Shown here: one piece after another, positions 1-8,723 of the stretch
Numbering within the stretch: the stretch's first letter is position 1
Layout: every line of letters starts with the position of its first letter
Assembly: GCF_002115825.1 (NCBI RefSeq)
Contig: NZ_JFJZ01000027.1
Coordinates: 1 to 64,000, forward strand
Direction of reading: 5' to 3'
Length of the DNA stretch: 64,000 nt
Source of the DNA: Thalassospira sp. MCCC 1A01428
GTDB lineage: Bacteria > Pseudomonadota > Alphaproteobacteria > Rhodospirillales > Thalassospiraceae
Translations under genes and position numbers: made by a program
The notes under the pieces: generated by a model
Database searches by the model: none
The model's input: only the letters and a program-made list of their open reading frames with translations
What the model was told of the DNA's origin: nothing

Positions 1-159
1 TTGAGTCCAGACCCTAGTGAAAATTCACCAGGACCTGTCTGTGCGATGCGCTCTCTGCAGGGGCGATATGGTTTTAACGTGATAAACGTGAATGCCGGGG
101 CGCAATTTTCTGCCGCTGTCTTGGTAACTTTGCCTGTGTTGGCGTATCATTTCCCTTAA
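1..159 (+). other. possible 3' end of an upstream reading frame
   Basis: Frame 1 is open from the first base to a TAA at 157-159 (52 codons) and is followed 18 bases later by a terminator-like hairpin. The translated end has a hydrophobic stretch (about residues 38-51), loosely like the last membrane helix of a sugar ABC permease. A run this short can be open by chance, so this is only a hint that a gene enters from the left edge. Confidence 0.2.
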
Positions 160-177
160 TTCTGCTGTTTTGTGTTC

Positions 178-213
178 ACCGCAGCCCCGTAAATTGACGG
201 TGCTGCGGTTTTT
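178..213 (+). terminator. intrinsic terminator-like hairpin
   Basis: ACCGCAGC (178-185) pairs with GCTGCGGT (202-209), with further pairing inside (CCGT/ACGG), and is followed by a T run at 209-213. It would end transcription from whatever lies left of the window, before the Hsp70-like gene at 297. Confidence 0.6.
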
Positions 214-296
214 GGTTGCGGTGCGTCGATGGCTGGGGTACATCCTTCGCCCCCTTGTCGGGACAGAAATTCAAGCAGTTTGGAAAGGTTGCGCGT

Positions 297-1589
297 ATGT
301 CCGAAATTATTGCACTGGATTTTGGCACCACCAATTCTGTTCTCGCCGTGGCAGATGAAGCAGGAAATGTTAAGTCTGCCAGCTTTGAAGTCGGCAACAA
401 CCATTTCGATACCTATCGCACCATTCTTTATCTTTGGCAGGAGCAGGATATCAAGGTTGCGGGGTCTGTTCCGCAATTGCGTAGTTGTTCGGGCCCGTTT
501 GCCATTGCTGAATATCAGCGTGAAAGTCAGGATTGCCGGCTTATTCAGTCGATCAAATCCTATTTGGCGGCCAAGGATTTTGAGGGGACCGATATTTTCG
601 GCACGGCATTTTCCCTTGAAGATCTGATTTCGACATTTCTAAACCAAATTCATTATCATGCCGAAAATCAGTTGGGGCATTTGGGCCGACGGGTAATTTC
701 GGGGCGTCCGGTGGCCTTTGCCGGTAGCCGCCCGGACAATGCCTTTGCCGAGGCCCGCCTGCGCGCATCATACGAGCAGGCCGGTTTTGAAGTCGAAGCC
801 ATGGTCTATGAGCCGCTCGCGGCATCCTATTATTATGGACGCACGCTGGACCGCCCGGAAACGGTACTGGTTGCCGACTTTGGCGGCGGTACCAGCGACT
901 TTTCCGTGATCCGGTTTGAACCGGGCAAGGGGATTGCCGGGGTTAAGGCGCTGGCGCATACCGGCCTTGGCATTGCAGGCGACAGTTTTGATTATCGTAT
1001 TATCCAGAATGTGGTTTGGCCGCGCCTGGGCTTTGGCTCCAGCTATCGGGCAATGGGCGGCAAGCTGCCTGTCCCGCGTCAATATTACACCGCCTTTGCC
1101 CGGTGGCATTATCTTTCGATGATGCGCAACCAGCGGACCATGGCGGATCTTCAGGCGATCATTCGCACCGCCGAAAGTGCCGATGACATTGCCGATCTGG
1201 TAACCATCATCGAAGATGAACTGGGTTTTTTCCTGTATCAGTCGGTATCGAAAGTAAAGGCTGAGTTGTCATCAAGTGATCACGCGTTGTTGCAGTTCAA
1301 ACATGGCGGTGTCGAAATTGATGAAAAACTGTCCCGTGCCGATTTTGAAAGCTGGATCAGCCCCGATATTGCCGACATCGAAAAATCAGCCAAACAATGC
1401 CTGGATCAGGCAGGGTTGAAAGCCGGAGATATTTCCAAGGTCTTTATGACTGGCGGCACATCCTATGTGCCTGCTGTGCGCCGGTTGTTTGAAGACGGTT
1501 TTGGCAAAGACAAGGTTGAAATCGGCCAGCCGTTTTTGTCGGTTGCCCACGGCCTGGCCATGATCGCCGCCGACGAACAGATTGTCTGA
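297..1589 (+). CDS. Hsp70-like ATPase, YegD type (nucleotide-binding domain only)
   Basis: A 430-residue actin/Hsp70-fold ATPase. DFGTTNS (about residues 8-14) is the phosphate-1 loop, DFGGGTSD (194-201) the phosphate-2 loop, and TGGTS (385-389) the adenosine site. DnaK is about 640 residues; this protein stops after the nucleotide-binding domain and has no substrate-binding domain or lid, which fits the YegD group of Hsp70-like proteins. The start at 297 is chosen because GGAAAGG lies 8 bases upstream; an in-frame upstream start at 216 would add 27 residues with no family likeness. It stands alone, with a terminator before it and a TetR gene 90 bases after it. The client or partner is unknown. 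Confidence 0.85.
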   Translation: MSEIIALDFGTTNSVLAVADEAGNVKSASFEVGNNHFDTYRTILYLWQEQDIKVAGSVPQLRSCSGPFAIAEYQRESQDCRLIQSIKSYLAAKDFEGTDIFGTAFSLEDLISTFLNQIHYHAENQLGHLGRRVISGRPVAFAGSRPDNAFAEARLRASYEQAGFEVEAMVYEPLAASYYYGRTLDRPETVLVADFGGGTSDFSVIRFEPGKGIAGVKALAHTGLGIAGDSFDYRIIQNVVWPRLGFGSSYRAMGGKLPVPRQYYTAFARWHYLSMMRNQRTMADLQAIIRTAESADDIADLVTIIEDELGFFLYQSVSKVKAELSSSDHALLQFKHGGVEIDEKLSRADFESWISPDIADIEKSAKQCLDQAGLKAGDISKVFMTGGTSYVPAVRRLFEDGFGKDKVEIGQPFLSVAHGLAMIAADEQIV

Positions 1590-1645
1590 TATTGCTGGTC
1601 AGTTCCGGGCAGGGCGAGCACGAAGAAAGGTTTTCGCTGTGTGAT

Positions 1646-1659
1646 TGACTGATCAGTCA
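1646..1659. promoter_or_regulatory. palindromic operator before the TetR gene
   Basis: A perfect 14-base palindrome, TGACTGATCAGTCA, lies 21-34 bases before the TetR start. An 11-of-14 match occurs at 2263 just before the alcohol dehydrogenase gene. A shared palindrome before a TetR gene and its downstream neighbour is the usual layout for autoregulation plus target control. Binding is inferred. Confidence 0.65.
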
Positions 1660-1679
1660 TTTTTTGATAGATTGCCGAT

Positions 1680-2243
1680 ATGAAAGACAAGCAGACACAT
1701 CTGATTGATACGGCAATTAATCTTTTTGCCCGGGATGGCGTGTCGGTTTCCACAGCACGAATTGCCTCGGAAGCGGGCGTGTCAAACGGAACGCTGTTTA
1801 ATTATTTTCCGACCAAACAACAGTTGATCGACAGTGTTTATCTGTCGATCAAGGAAGATATTGCCCGGAATGTGCTGCCCAGTCTGGGTCAGGATATGTC
1901 GGTAAAAGAAGTGATGTTTGGTATTTGGCGAGGCTATATTCAATGGGCACTTGCCAATCCCTTGCATCATGAAGTTTCAATATTGCTAAAAGCAGCCATG
2001 GTTTTAAGTGCTGCGACACTGGAACGTGCCGATGCAATATTTGAACTTAAAGTCGCCAAATTACGCAAAGGCGTTGAGCAGCACCAGCTGGTTGATTTGC
2101 CGGTGGACTATATCTGCGAGTTATCTACAGCACAGTTATCTGTGGCGGTTGCTTTTTTGCAGCGTTTCAAACTCGACAGTGTTGACGCCAGCAAGCATAT
2201 CCATTGCAGCTTTGATGTTTTTTGGAATGGCATAAATGCATAA
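1680..2243 (+). CDS. TetR/AcrR family transcriptional regulator
   Basis: A 187-residue one-component repressor. The N-terminal helix-turn-helix (about residues 25-48) has the TetR signature, ending in the recognition-helix pattern GTLFNYFPTKQQL. The C-terminal part is all-helical and variable, as expected of a ligand-binding domain; the ligand cannot be read from sequence. The gene lies 50 bases before a zinc alcohol dehydrogenase on the same strand, and both have the same palindromic site upstream. The likely role is repression of itself and the dehydrogenase, relieved by an aldehyde, alcohol or electrophile (inference). Confidence 0.88.
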   Translation: MKDKQTHLIDTAINLFARDGVSVSTARIASEAGVSNGTLFNYFPTKQQLIDSVYLSIKEDIARNVLPSLGQDMSVKEVMFGIWRGYIQWALANPLHHEVSILLKAAMVLSAATLERADAIFELKVAKLRKGVEQHQLVDLPVDYICELSTAQLSVAVAFLQRFKLDSVDASKHIHCSFDVFWNGINA

Positions 2244-2262
2244 TTTTTATCGATATATTGAC

Positions 2263-2276
2263 TGACTGATCACTCT
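2263..2276. promoter_or_regulatory. second copy of the TetR-type operator, before the alcohol dehydrogenase
   Basis: TGACTGATCACTCT matches the palindrome at 1646-1659 at 11 of 14 positions and is 18-31 bases before the dehydrogenase start. It lies in the 50-base gap between the two genes, so the dehydrogenase probably has its own repressible promoter. Confidence 0.55.
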
Positions 2277-2293
2277 ATACACGGAGAGAGAAG

Positions 2294-3346
2294 ATGCAAG
2301 TTTCAGCTTATGGTGCCAAATCGGCAACCTCGGATATCGAACCTCTGACAATTGAACGTCGACAGACCGGCGCCCATGACGTTGCTATCGAGATTGATTA
2401 TTGCGGTGTTTGCCATTCGGATTTGCACATGGCCCGGAATGACTGGGGTGTGGCGATGTATCCGGTGGTGCCGGGCCATGAAATTATTGGCCGGGTGACC
2501 GATGTGGGTGCCCATGTCAAAGGGTTTAAACCCGGCGACCTGGTGGGTGTTGGCTGCATGGTCGATAGTTGCCAGTCCTGCCCGTCTTGTGACGAAGGGC
2601 TGGAGCAATATTGCGAAAACGGCATGGTCGGTACCTATAACGGCGAGGATAAAGTACTGGGCGGGCACACCTTTGGCGGTTATTCCGGCAAAGTGGTGGT
2701 AAACGAAAAATTCGTTCTGCGTGTATCGAATAAACTCGATACCAAGGCTGTTGCGCCGTTGTTATGTGCCGGTATCACCACCTGGTCACCGCTACGTCAC
2801 TGGAAGGTCAAAAAGGGCGACAAGGTCGGTGTTGTCGGGCTTGGCGGTTTGGGGCATATGGGCGTTAAATTTGCCGCAGCCCTGGGTGCCCATGTCGTCA
2901 TGATCACGACATCAGCCGCCAAGGGCGAAGATGCCAAACGCCTTGGTGCGCATGAAGTGCTGGTATCAAAGGATGCCGATGCCATGGCGGCCCATACTGG
3001 CAGCTTTGATTTTTTGCTTAATACCATTCCCGTCAAACATGACCTTAATCCCTATATCGGTTTGCTTAAACGGGATGCGACAATGGTTATTGTTGGTGCC
3101 GTCGAGCCTTTGGAAGGTTTTCATGGTGCGGGTCTGATCTTGGGTCGCAAACGCATTGCCGGGTCGTTGATTGGTGGTATTGCCGAAACCCAGGAAATGC
3201 TCGATTTCTGTGCGGAGCATGGCATTACGTCTGATGTTGAAATGATTAACATCGACACCATTAATCAGGCCTATGACCGGATGCAGAAATCCGATGTGAA
3301 GTATCGCTTTGTTATCGATATGAAGTCATTGCGCGCAGCGGCGTAA
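2294..3346 (+). CDS. zinc-dependent NAD(P)-alcohol dehydrogenase (YahK/cinnamyl-alcohol type)
   Basis: A 350-residue medium-chain dehydrogenase that interconverts aldehydes and alcohols with NAD(P)H. CGVCHSDLH (about 37-45) holds the catalytic-zinc cysteine, GHE (61-63) the second ligand, and C93, C96, C99 and C107 form the structural zinc lobe. The Rossmann fold begins at VGLGGLGHMGV (about 176). Length and motifs match the YahK/AdhC group, which usually reduces a broad range of aldehydes. GGAGAGAG lies directly upstream of the ATG. An operator-like site and TetR gene precede it and a strong terminator follows, so it is probably a single-gene unit controlled by that TetR. Exact substrate is unknown. 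Confidence 0.92.
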   Translation: MQVSAYGAKSATSDIEPLTIERRQTGAHDVAIEIDYCGVCHSDLHMARNDWGVAMYPVVPGHEIIGRVTDVGAHVKGFKPGDLVGVGCMVDSCQSCPSCDEGLEQYCENGMVGTYNGEDKVLGGHTFGGYSGKVVVNEKFVLRVSNKLDTKAVAPLLCAGITTWSPLRHWKVKKGDKVGVVGLGGLGHMGVKFAAALGAHVVMITTSAAKGEDAKRLGAHEVLVSKDADAMAAHTGSFDFLLNTIPVKHDLNPYIGLLKRDATMVIVGAVEPLEGFHGAGLILGRKRIAGSLIGGIAETQEMLDFCAEHGITSDVEMINIDTINQAYDRMQKSDVKYRFVIDMKSLRAAA

Positions 3347-3372
3347 TTTATCTTTTGTCGATCAGATAGATG

Positions 3373-3404
3373 AAAGGCCCGTCCATGGTGGCGGGCCTTT
3401 TTTT
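3373..3404 (+). terminator. intrinsic terminator after the alcohol dehydrogenase
   Basis: AAAGGCCCG (3373-3381) pairs with CGGGCCTTT (3392-3400), followed by a run of seven T (3398-3404). It sits 27 bases after the dehydrogenase stop and can also stop the converging small membrane-protein gene. Confidence 0.85.
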
Positions 3405-3417
3405 GATGCTTTGAGTG

Positions 3418-3735
3418 TCAGGTTATACAGGCGAAATTGCCACTGCATTTGACTTGCAAAAGAGTTGCCGAAAACACGACAAATCCTGTGCCGAAAAATG
3501 GGAACAGAAAAAACCACGCCGACCATTCCCACCGTCGTAACGCCCACGGGAAAAACGCCCCGCAGAATGACATCAATGGAAACAGCAACACACTGCCAAA
3601 CAGCAAGTGTAAATAGATATTGTTTTCTGACCCGGGGGCATCGAACATCATGGGTGAAAACATAACAAAGGGCAGGGAGAATATCCCTCCCAGAATACAA
3701 ATCGCGGTAAGACCGCGACGTGCGGACTTCTTCAT
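3418..3735 (-). CDS. small membrane protein, unknown function
   Basis: A 105-residue protein with a short basic N-terminus (KKSARR) and three hydrophobic segments at about residues 8-26, 42-65 and 70-93, so probably an inner-membrane protein with a cytoplasmic start. It ends in a short tail with two cysteines. I recognise no family. It converges on the dehydrogenase terminator and faces a long AT-rich gap upstream. Hydrophobic composition and a complete frame support coding; no conserved motif does. Confidence 0.6.
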   Translation of the reverse strand: MKKSARRGLTAICILGGIFSLPFVMFSPMMFDAPGSENNIYLHLLFGSVLLFPLMSFCGAFFPWALRRWEWSAWFFLFPFFGTGFVVFSATLLQVKCSGNFACIT

Positions 3736-4457
3736 TTTACAGGCCTCGTGATCCCGTGTTGATTTTGACGGTATTTTACCGTCGGTGGTTTTGAACCACC
3801 TTTTGATATTGGTTTGAATTTCTCATAACATGAAGATGATCTCAAGTAACATCTGTGTTTGATGCGGCAAAAATTGGAAATAATGTCAATAAAAAAGATG
3901 ATTTCAGAATAATATAAGCCAAAAGTATCGTTGGTGCTATACGCTTAATCAGGAGAGTATATGTTTCTATAAGGATTTATTGATGTGTTTTTCAAATAAA
4001 TATTTCAAATATTCTGCAAAATCACGCAATTTTCCGGATTTTTGAAATGTAGCAATGTTTATATATTTATCCTGCTTTTATATAAGTAAGATGAAAGTTT
4101 GAAAATACTTGATGTCTGGTTTGTGTGACGGGTAATCCGGTGTGGTTGCGAATTGGCCTTTGAGGGGCGATAATCCAAGGCATGGATAGAGCATAAAGGG
4201 GCATTGTCGTGTATCGGTGTCTTTGTGTTTTTGTTTCTCGGGGCTGTTGTACTGTGCGGGGCTTTGCTGTTTTTCCTTATTTGATGTAGGCATTGGCATT
4301 TCCTTTGTCACCCGGATCAAGGAACCAGTCTTCGTGCTGGCGGTATTGTACTGATACTGCCCAATTGCGTGATGCCCCGTACTGGCAAGCAGTTTTTACG
4401 ATGTGATGCTGATTTCGGGGTTTGAGGATATGCGTGTTTGCGCTATCCAATGGCGGT
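3736..4457. other. AT-rich intergenic region with weak minus-strand frames
   Basis: About 720 bases, visibly more AT-rich than its surroundings. A small hairpin (GGTGGTT 3784-3790 / AACCACC 3794-3800) is followed by TTTT. On the minus strand two short frames overlap between about 4080 and 4400. One (stop at 4078) can start at an ATG near 4290 just after AAAGGA and would give about 70 polar residues. The other (stop at 4277) ends with a peptide rich in W, D and G. Neither resembles a family I know and neither is called. The rest shows nothing I can name. Confidence 0.35.
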
Positions 4458-6257
4458 ATGACACAGCAATCTCTTGAAACAACTTTTTTGGGGATCGAGC
4501 ATTCGGTCACCGGGAAATGGTGGCGCCAACGCCCGGGCGATGACCGTATGGCCGTTACCCTGTCGCAGCGTTTCGGTGTGCCCGAAATTGTAGGCAGGGT
4601 TATGGCCGCACGCGGTATTGGCCTTGACGATGCGGAAACATTTCTGACACCGACATTACGTGATCTGATGCCTGATCCATCAAGTCTGCGCGATATGGAT
4701 AAGGCTGTGTCGCGTATTGTCGATGCGGTGGTTAATGGCGAGAAAATTGCCCTGTTCGGGGATTATGATGTTGATGGTGCCACCAGCACGGCCTTGCTGG
4801 TCCGTGTGTTTCGTGCCATCGGGCTTGATGTGGTGGTTCACATCCCTGATCGCCTGACCGAAGGCTATGGCCCGAATGCACCTGCATTGCTTGAGCTGAA
4901 ACGCCGTGGTGCAGATCTGGTTTTAACGGTGGATTGTGGCGTGACTGCCTATGCGCCACTGGAAACCGCTGCCGAGGCTGGGCTGGATGTAATTGTGGTT
5001 GACCATCACGCGGCCGAGCCCGAACTGCCCCGGGCATTGGCCGTTGTAAACCCCAATCGCCTTGATGATGATAGTGGCATGGGCGATTTGTGCGCCGCCG
5101 GGGTCGCCTTTTTGGTGTCGGTTGCCCTGTGTCGCAGTTTGCGCGAAAGCGGATATTTTAAAGATAAGGGGGTTCACCCGCCAGACTTGCGCACATGGCT
5201 GGACCTGGTGGCGCTGGGAACGGTGTGTGATGTGGTGCCGTTGCGTGGCCTTAATCGCGCCTTTGTTACCCAGGGCCTTAAAATCATGCGCCATCGTGGT
5301 AATTGCGGCATTTCGGCCCTCGCTGACGTTGGTGGCGTTAATGAAGTCCTCAGTGCCTATCATTTGGGGTTTGTTTTGGGGCCCCGGGTGAATGCAGGCG
5401 GTCGTGTGGGCGAAGCCGGGCTGGGTACCACATTATTGTCGGGTGATGACGCCGAAGCTGCCCGAAAGATTGCTGTGCGGTTGGATGAATATAACCGCGA
5501 ACGTAAATCGATCGAGGATTACGTGCTGGATCAGGCGATCCGCAAGGTTGAAGAAAAGGACCGGATCGGTGCCATGGTGCTGGTTGGTGGCGAGGACTGG
5601 CACCCCGGTGTTATCGGTATTGTCGCCAGCCGCCTGAAGGACCGTTACCATGTGCCGGCACTGGTGATGGGCCAGGTGGACGGAATTTACAAGGGATCGG
5701 CACGATCTGTGCGGGGCATTGACCTTGGTGCGGCTATTATCGCCGCCCGTCAGGCAGGATTGCTGATCAATGGCGGGGGGCATGGTATGGCGGCTGGTTT
5801 TACTCTTGATCCGGCCCATCATGCGGAATTTGAAGATTTTCTGGAACAACGTTTTGCCCGTCTGATTGTTGAAAACAACATCCGCCCGACCATGACGGTC
5901 GATGGTGCCTTGCACGCCATGGGGGCCTCGGTGGATTTGATCGATGCACTTGAAAAGATGGGGCCATTTGGTGCCGGAAATGCAGAGCCGCGGTTTGTTT
6001 TTACCGAATGCCGGGTGATCAAGGCCGATGTCGTGGGTGCTGACCATGTGCGATGTATTTTAACCGGCAGTAATGGCAAGGGGCGCCTTAAAGCCATTGC
6101 CTTTCGGTGTCTGGATAATGATATGGGGCAAACATTGTTGCGTCACGGGGGGCGCCCCTTGCATATATTGGGGCATTTACGCCGTGATAACTGGCAGGGA
6201 CGCGAAGGCGTGCAGCTTATGATTGATGATGTTGCCTTGCCCGCCGCACTTGATTAA
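4458..6257 (+). CDS. recJ: single-stranded-DNA-specific 5'-3' exonuclease RecJ
   Basis: A 599-residue exonuclease that degrades single-stranded DNA 5' to 3' in RecFOR recombination, mismatch repair and base-excision repair. The DHH core is clear: GDYDVDGAT (about 101-109) and VDHH (181-184) supply metal-binding aspartates and histidines, and GGGHGMAAGF in the C-terminal half is the DHHA1 motif. The OB-like C-terminal domain follows. Length is normal for RecJ. I start at MTQQSLE because the protein matches the family from there; an upstream in-frame ATG at 4422 adds 12 residues. It stands alone. Confidence 0.95.
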   Translation: MTQQSLETTFLGIEHSVTGKWWRQRPGDDRMAVTLSQRFGVPEIVGRVMAARGIGLDDAETFLTPTLRDLMPDPSSLRDMDKAVSRIVDAVVNGEKIALFGDYDVDGATSTALLVRVFRAIGLDVVVHIPDRLTEGYGPNAPALLELKRRGADLVLTVDCGVTAYAPLETAAEAGLDVIVVDHHAAEPELPRALAVVNPNRLDDDSGMGDLCAAGVAFLVSVALCRSLRESGYFKDKGVHPPDLRTWLDLVALGTVCDVVPLRGLNRAFVTQGLKIMRHRGNCGISALADVGGVNEVLSAYHLGFVLGPRVNAGGRVGEAGLGTTLLSGDDAEAARKIAVRLDEYNRERKSIEDYVLDQAIRKVEEKDRIGAMVLVGGEDWHPGVIGIVASRLKDRYHVPALVMGQVDGIYKGSARSVRGIDLGAAIIAARQAGLLINGGGHGMAAGFTLDPAHHAEFEDFLEQRFARLIVENNIRPTMTVDGALHAMGASVDLIDALEKMGPFGAGNAEPRFVFTECRVIKADVVGADHVRCILTGSNGKGRLKAIAFRCLDNDMGQTLLRHGGRPLHILGHLRRDNWQGREGVQLMIDDVALPAALD

Positions 6258-6422
6258 TTGTTTTGCCCGTTGGGGTGCAGGGTTGCATTTGCCGCTGTTT
6301 ATTCTTGCGCGCGATGAATAGCGGTGTTTGCGACATCACAAATAATAAAAATTTGCGGGTGGGCTGGACAAAGTAATGAGCAGTGCCGGACTGCGGCAGT
6401 TTTGTCCTGCCCGAGGCTGATG

Positions 6423-7151
6423 TCAGGGGGTGTCGGTTGGGGTTTTGCGATTGGAAATTGAATGACGCCGGATAATGGCAGAAACAATTTGCGCAATCAT
6501 CATACCGGTATCTGCCTGGCTTAATTCATCCCCTAGCAGGGTTGTGATTTCCTTGTAGGCTGCCAGAATATCCTGGGTAATGCGCGGCGCATCATCAATG
6601 CCTTCGGCAGTCAGAAATCCGGTTACAATCGCAGAAAGCAGGCCGAGGTCGTCATAGGGTCGATTAGGAGAAAGGCTTTTCGCCGTGTTTGCCTGATCTT
6701 TATTGATCGCGGTCGCTTTTGCAGATGGCAACGATTTTTCTTCGGCGCTGTTATTGGCGTCGCCATTGGCCATGGTTGCGCCAACAATTTCAGACACCCC
6801 CATGTGATGAACGTTGCTTTGATCCAGGTTGCCGACATGCTGATGCGCGCCGCGTCGGGCGCGGGTATTTTGCGGGCTGCCTGTGGTTTCCATTACCGGG
6901 TCGGTATGAACTGGGCCATGCCCTGTTACAATCCATTCCAGCCGAACAGATTGCGCCGAGGCAAGCCGGGCAATGCCAACAAAACGGGGTTCGGATTGCG
7001 CATGGCACCAGCGATTAAGTTGTTCGGGAATGACACCGGCAACTTCTGCTGCGTCTTTTTTGCGGTCAAACATCTCAACCACATGCCGAATGCGTTCGCC
7101 AAGGGCGGGGTCAAGGACTGGCAACGCTTTGGCGTGGTTATTTTTTGCCAT
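6423..7151 (-). CDS. helix-turn-helix regulator, CI-like N-terminus
   Basis: A 242-residue protein. Residues about 12-80 look like a lambda-type HTH: a helix pair with AAEVAGVIPEQLNRW as the turn and recognition helix, then a segment ending LEWIVTGHGP, the wording typical of CI-like HTH domains. A long polar, probably disordered stretch (about 85-165) leads to a helical C-terminal domain of about 75 residues. The ATG at 7151 follows GGGACGG at suitable distance; a GTG two codons earlier is possible. It has no phage neighbours, so it is probably a chromosomal regulator. The 540-base region before it holds a direct repeat that could be its site. Confidence 0.7.
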   Translation of the reverse strand: MAKNNHAKALPVLDPALGERIRHVVEMFDRKKDAAEVAGVIPEQLNRWCHAQSEPRFVGIARLASAQSVRLEWIVTGHGPVHTDPVMETTGSPQNTRARRGAHQHVGNLDQSNVHHMGVSEIVGATMANGDANNSAEEKSLPSAKATAINKDQANTAKSLSPNRPYDDLGLLSAIVTGFLTAEGIDDAPRITQDILAAYKEITTLLGDELSQADTGMMIAQIVSAIIRRHSISNRKTPTDTP

Positions 7152-7157
7152 TTGCAC

Positions 7158-7698
7158 CGTCCCGATTTGTTGCGGGGCATGTCGAAAAGTCGCGTAAAGT
7201 TCTCGTAAGGCGCGAAAAACATGCGCCGCGAAATTTTTTGGTTGAATGTCGAATTTTTTCGTTATAAGTCTTTTTCATGCTCAACTATTGCTGACTTTTT
7301 TTCGAGTTAAAGGCCGGTATAGTGGGCGATGGGGGTAGTAAAACGGTAGTATAGTGGGAACAACCGAAATCAAGCCCGAAAAGCATTGCTGACAAACAAC
7401 AGGATTTGGACATTCTGTTCTTTATCTGGTGGCCGTGAATTAAATTAAGAACAATTGCAGGGCGAATTAATTTGGTAAGATTTGTCCTTTTGTTTTTAAT
7501 ATCGCAAGTCGATTACAGTAAATGATGTTTGGCTGTGCTGGCAATCAACAAGTCCTTGTGCGATCAAGGTATTTTTATGGCTTGTCGTGTTTTTCAGGTT
7601 GAATTTCCTGAAAACGTGTATTTAGCGGCGCGCTGAAAAGATACCAGCCAGGTGTCATTTTTGGGATAATGATGTGTCTGCGTGTCGGTATTTAATTG
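7158..7698. other. divergent intergenic region with a direct repeat
   Basis: About 540 AT-rich bases between the HTH gene (minus) and the solute-binding protein gene (plus). GTATAGTGGG occurs at 7317-7326 and again at 7349-7358, 32 bases apart (three helical turns), with GGGGGTAGTAA between. This is a plausible operator pair. No open frame or RNA that I can support is present. Confidence 0.4.
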
Positions 7699-8553
7699 AT
7701 GTCTGACAATAGGTTAGGGTGGTGCAGGCAGATTGCCCCCATAATGACAGCACTGGCGTTACTGCTTGCCATTCCCGGAATGGCATTTGCGGGGTCCCTG
7801 TCTGAAAAATTGCCGGACCAGGGGTATATTGGCGCCGCCAGATCTGTCCATTTATATACTGAAAACCTGCCGCCGTTTAACTATCGCGTTAAAAACGGGA
7901 TTGCCGGTGTTGGTGCCGATATCGTTGCTGCTATGGCAAAACTGGTAGGGCATAACGGCGAATTTGAAATGTTGCCGTGGAAGCGGGTTCTTTCGGTCTT
8001 GGAAAATAAACCCTATAGCGCTGCTTTTTCCATGGTGCGTATCCCCGAACGGGAACGCGAATTTAAGTGGGTTGGCCCGATCACCCATGCCAGGACGGCC
8101 TTTTATCAGGTGGCGGATAACCCGGTAAAAGTGCGATCGCTTGTGGACGCACGCAAGGTATCTGCCATTGGTGTGCAGGCGGGCGGCGCATCGGAACGTG
8201 CTTTGCGAACCCTTGGGTTTGACAACCTGATGCCGCTTTATGCGCCAAATCATGGCCTGCAAATGTTACTAAGCGGGCGTATAGCCCTTTGGGAAACCGC
8301 TGATCTGGTGATGGCAAGCCAAAGCCGCGAACTTGGTGTTTCAACTGATCTGGTCGAACCTGCACTTGAGGTGGGGGAATATGATCTGTATCTGGCTTTT
8401 TCCCTGTCCACACCCGATACCGTTATTGTGCCGTGGCGACAGGCTCTTAACGAATTGCACCGCAACGGTGTCTATGATGAAATTCAACGGCGCTATGGCG
8501 TTAATATTGACCGTCCGTCTTCGCACAAAACCAGTTTTTCCCTTTTGAACTAG
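7699..8553 (+). CDS. orphan periplasmic solute-binding protein (SBP_bac_3 type)
   Basis: A 284-residue exported protein. The first ~31 residues are a signal peptide (hydrophobic MTALALLLAIPGMAFA). The rest follows the family-3 bilobed solute-binding fold: LYTENLPPFNY at the ligand entry, GIGADI-like turn, then the two-lobe alternation to a C-terminal IQRRYG helix. No permease or ATPase gene adjoins it, so it is either a receptor subunit for sensing or uses a remote transporter. Such orphan copies are common in Rhodospirillales. TTG at 7696 is an alternative start directly before the chosen ATG. Ligand is unknown; small polar amino-acid-like molecules fit the family. Confidence 0.8.
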   Translation: MSDNRLGWCRQIAPIMTALALLLAIPGMAFAGSLSEKLPDQGYIGAARSVHLYTENLPPFNYRVKNGIAGVGADIVAAMAKLVGHNGEFEMLPWKRVLSVLENKPYSAAFSMVRIPEREREFKWVGPITHARTAFYQVADNPVKVRSLVDARKVSAIGVQAGGASERALRTLGFDNLMPLYAPNHGLQMLLSGRIALWETADLVMASQSRELGVSTDLVEPALEVGEYDLYLAFSLSTPDTVIVPWRQALNELHRNGVYDEIQRRYGVNIDRPSSHKTSFSLLN

Positions 8554-8723
8554 TGTTGCTGCCGTCGCTTTGCGCTAAAAGTTGATGCTGTTAACTTTGC
8601 AGGGTTGTTTTGTTTTGCGGGGTCATCTTTTTTAACAAAGGGTAGCAAACAGAAAATATTTTCCTATTTCCGGGTTATCCTTGGCCGTTGCTCGGCCTTT
8701 TATAATTTGCATGGGAATATTTT

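Noticed and set aside
5433-6047. 204-codon minus-strand frame inside recJ
   Set aside because: Antisense to a clearly conserved part of RecJ, no ribosome site.
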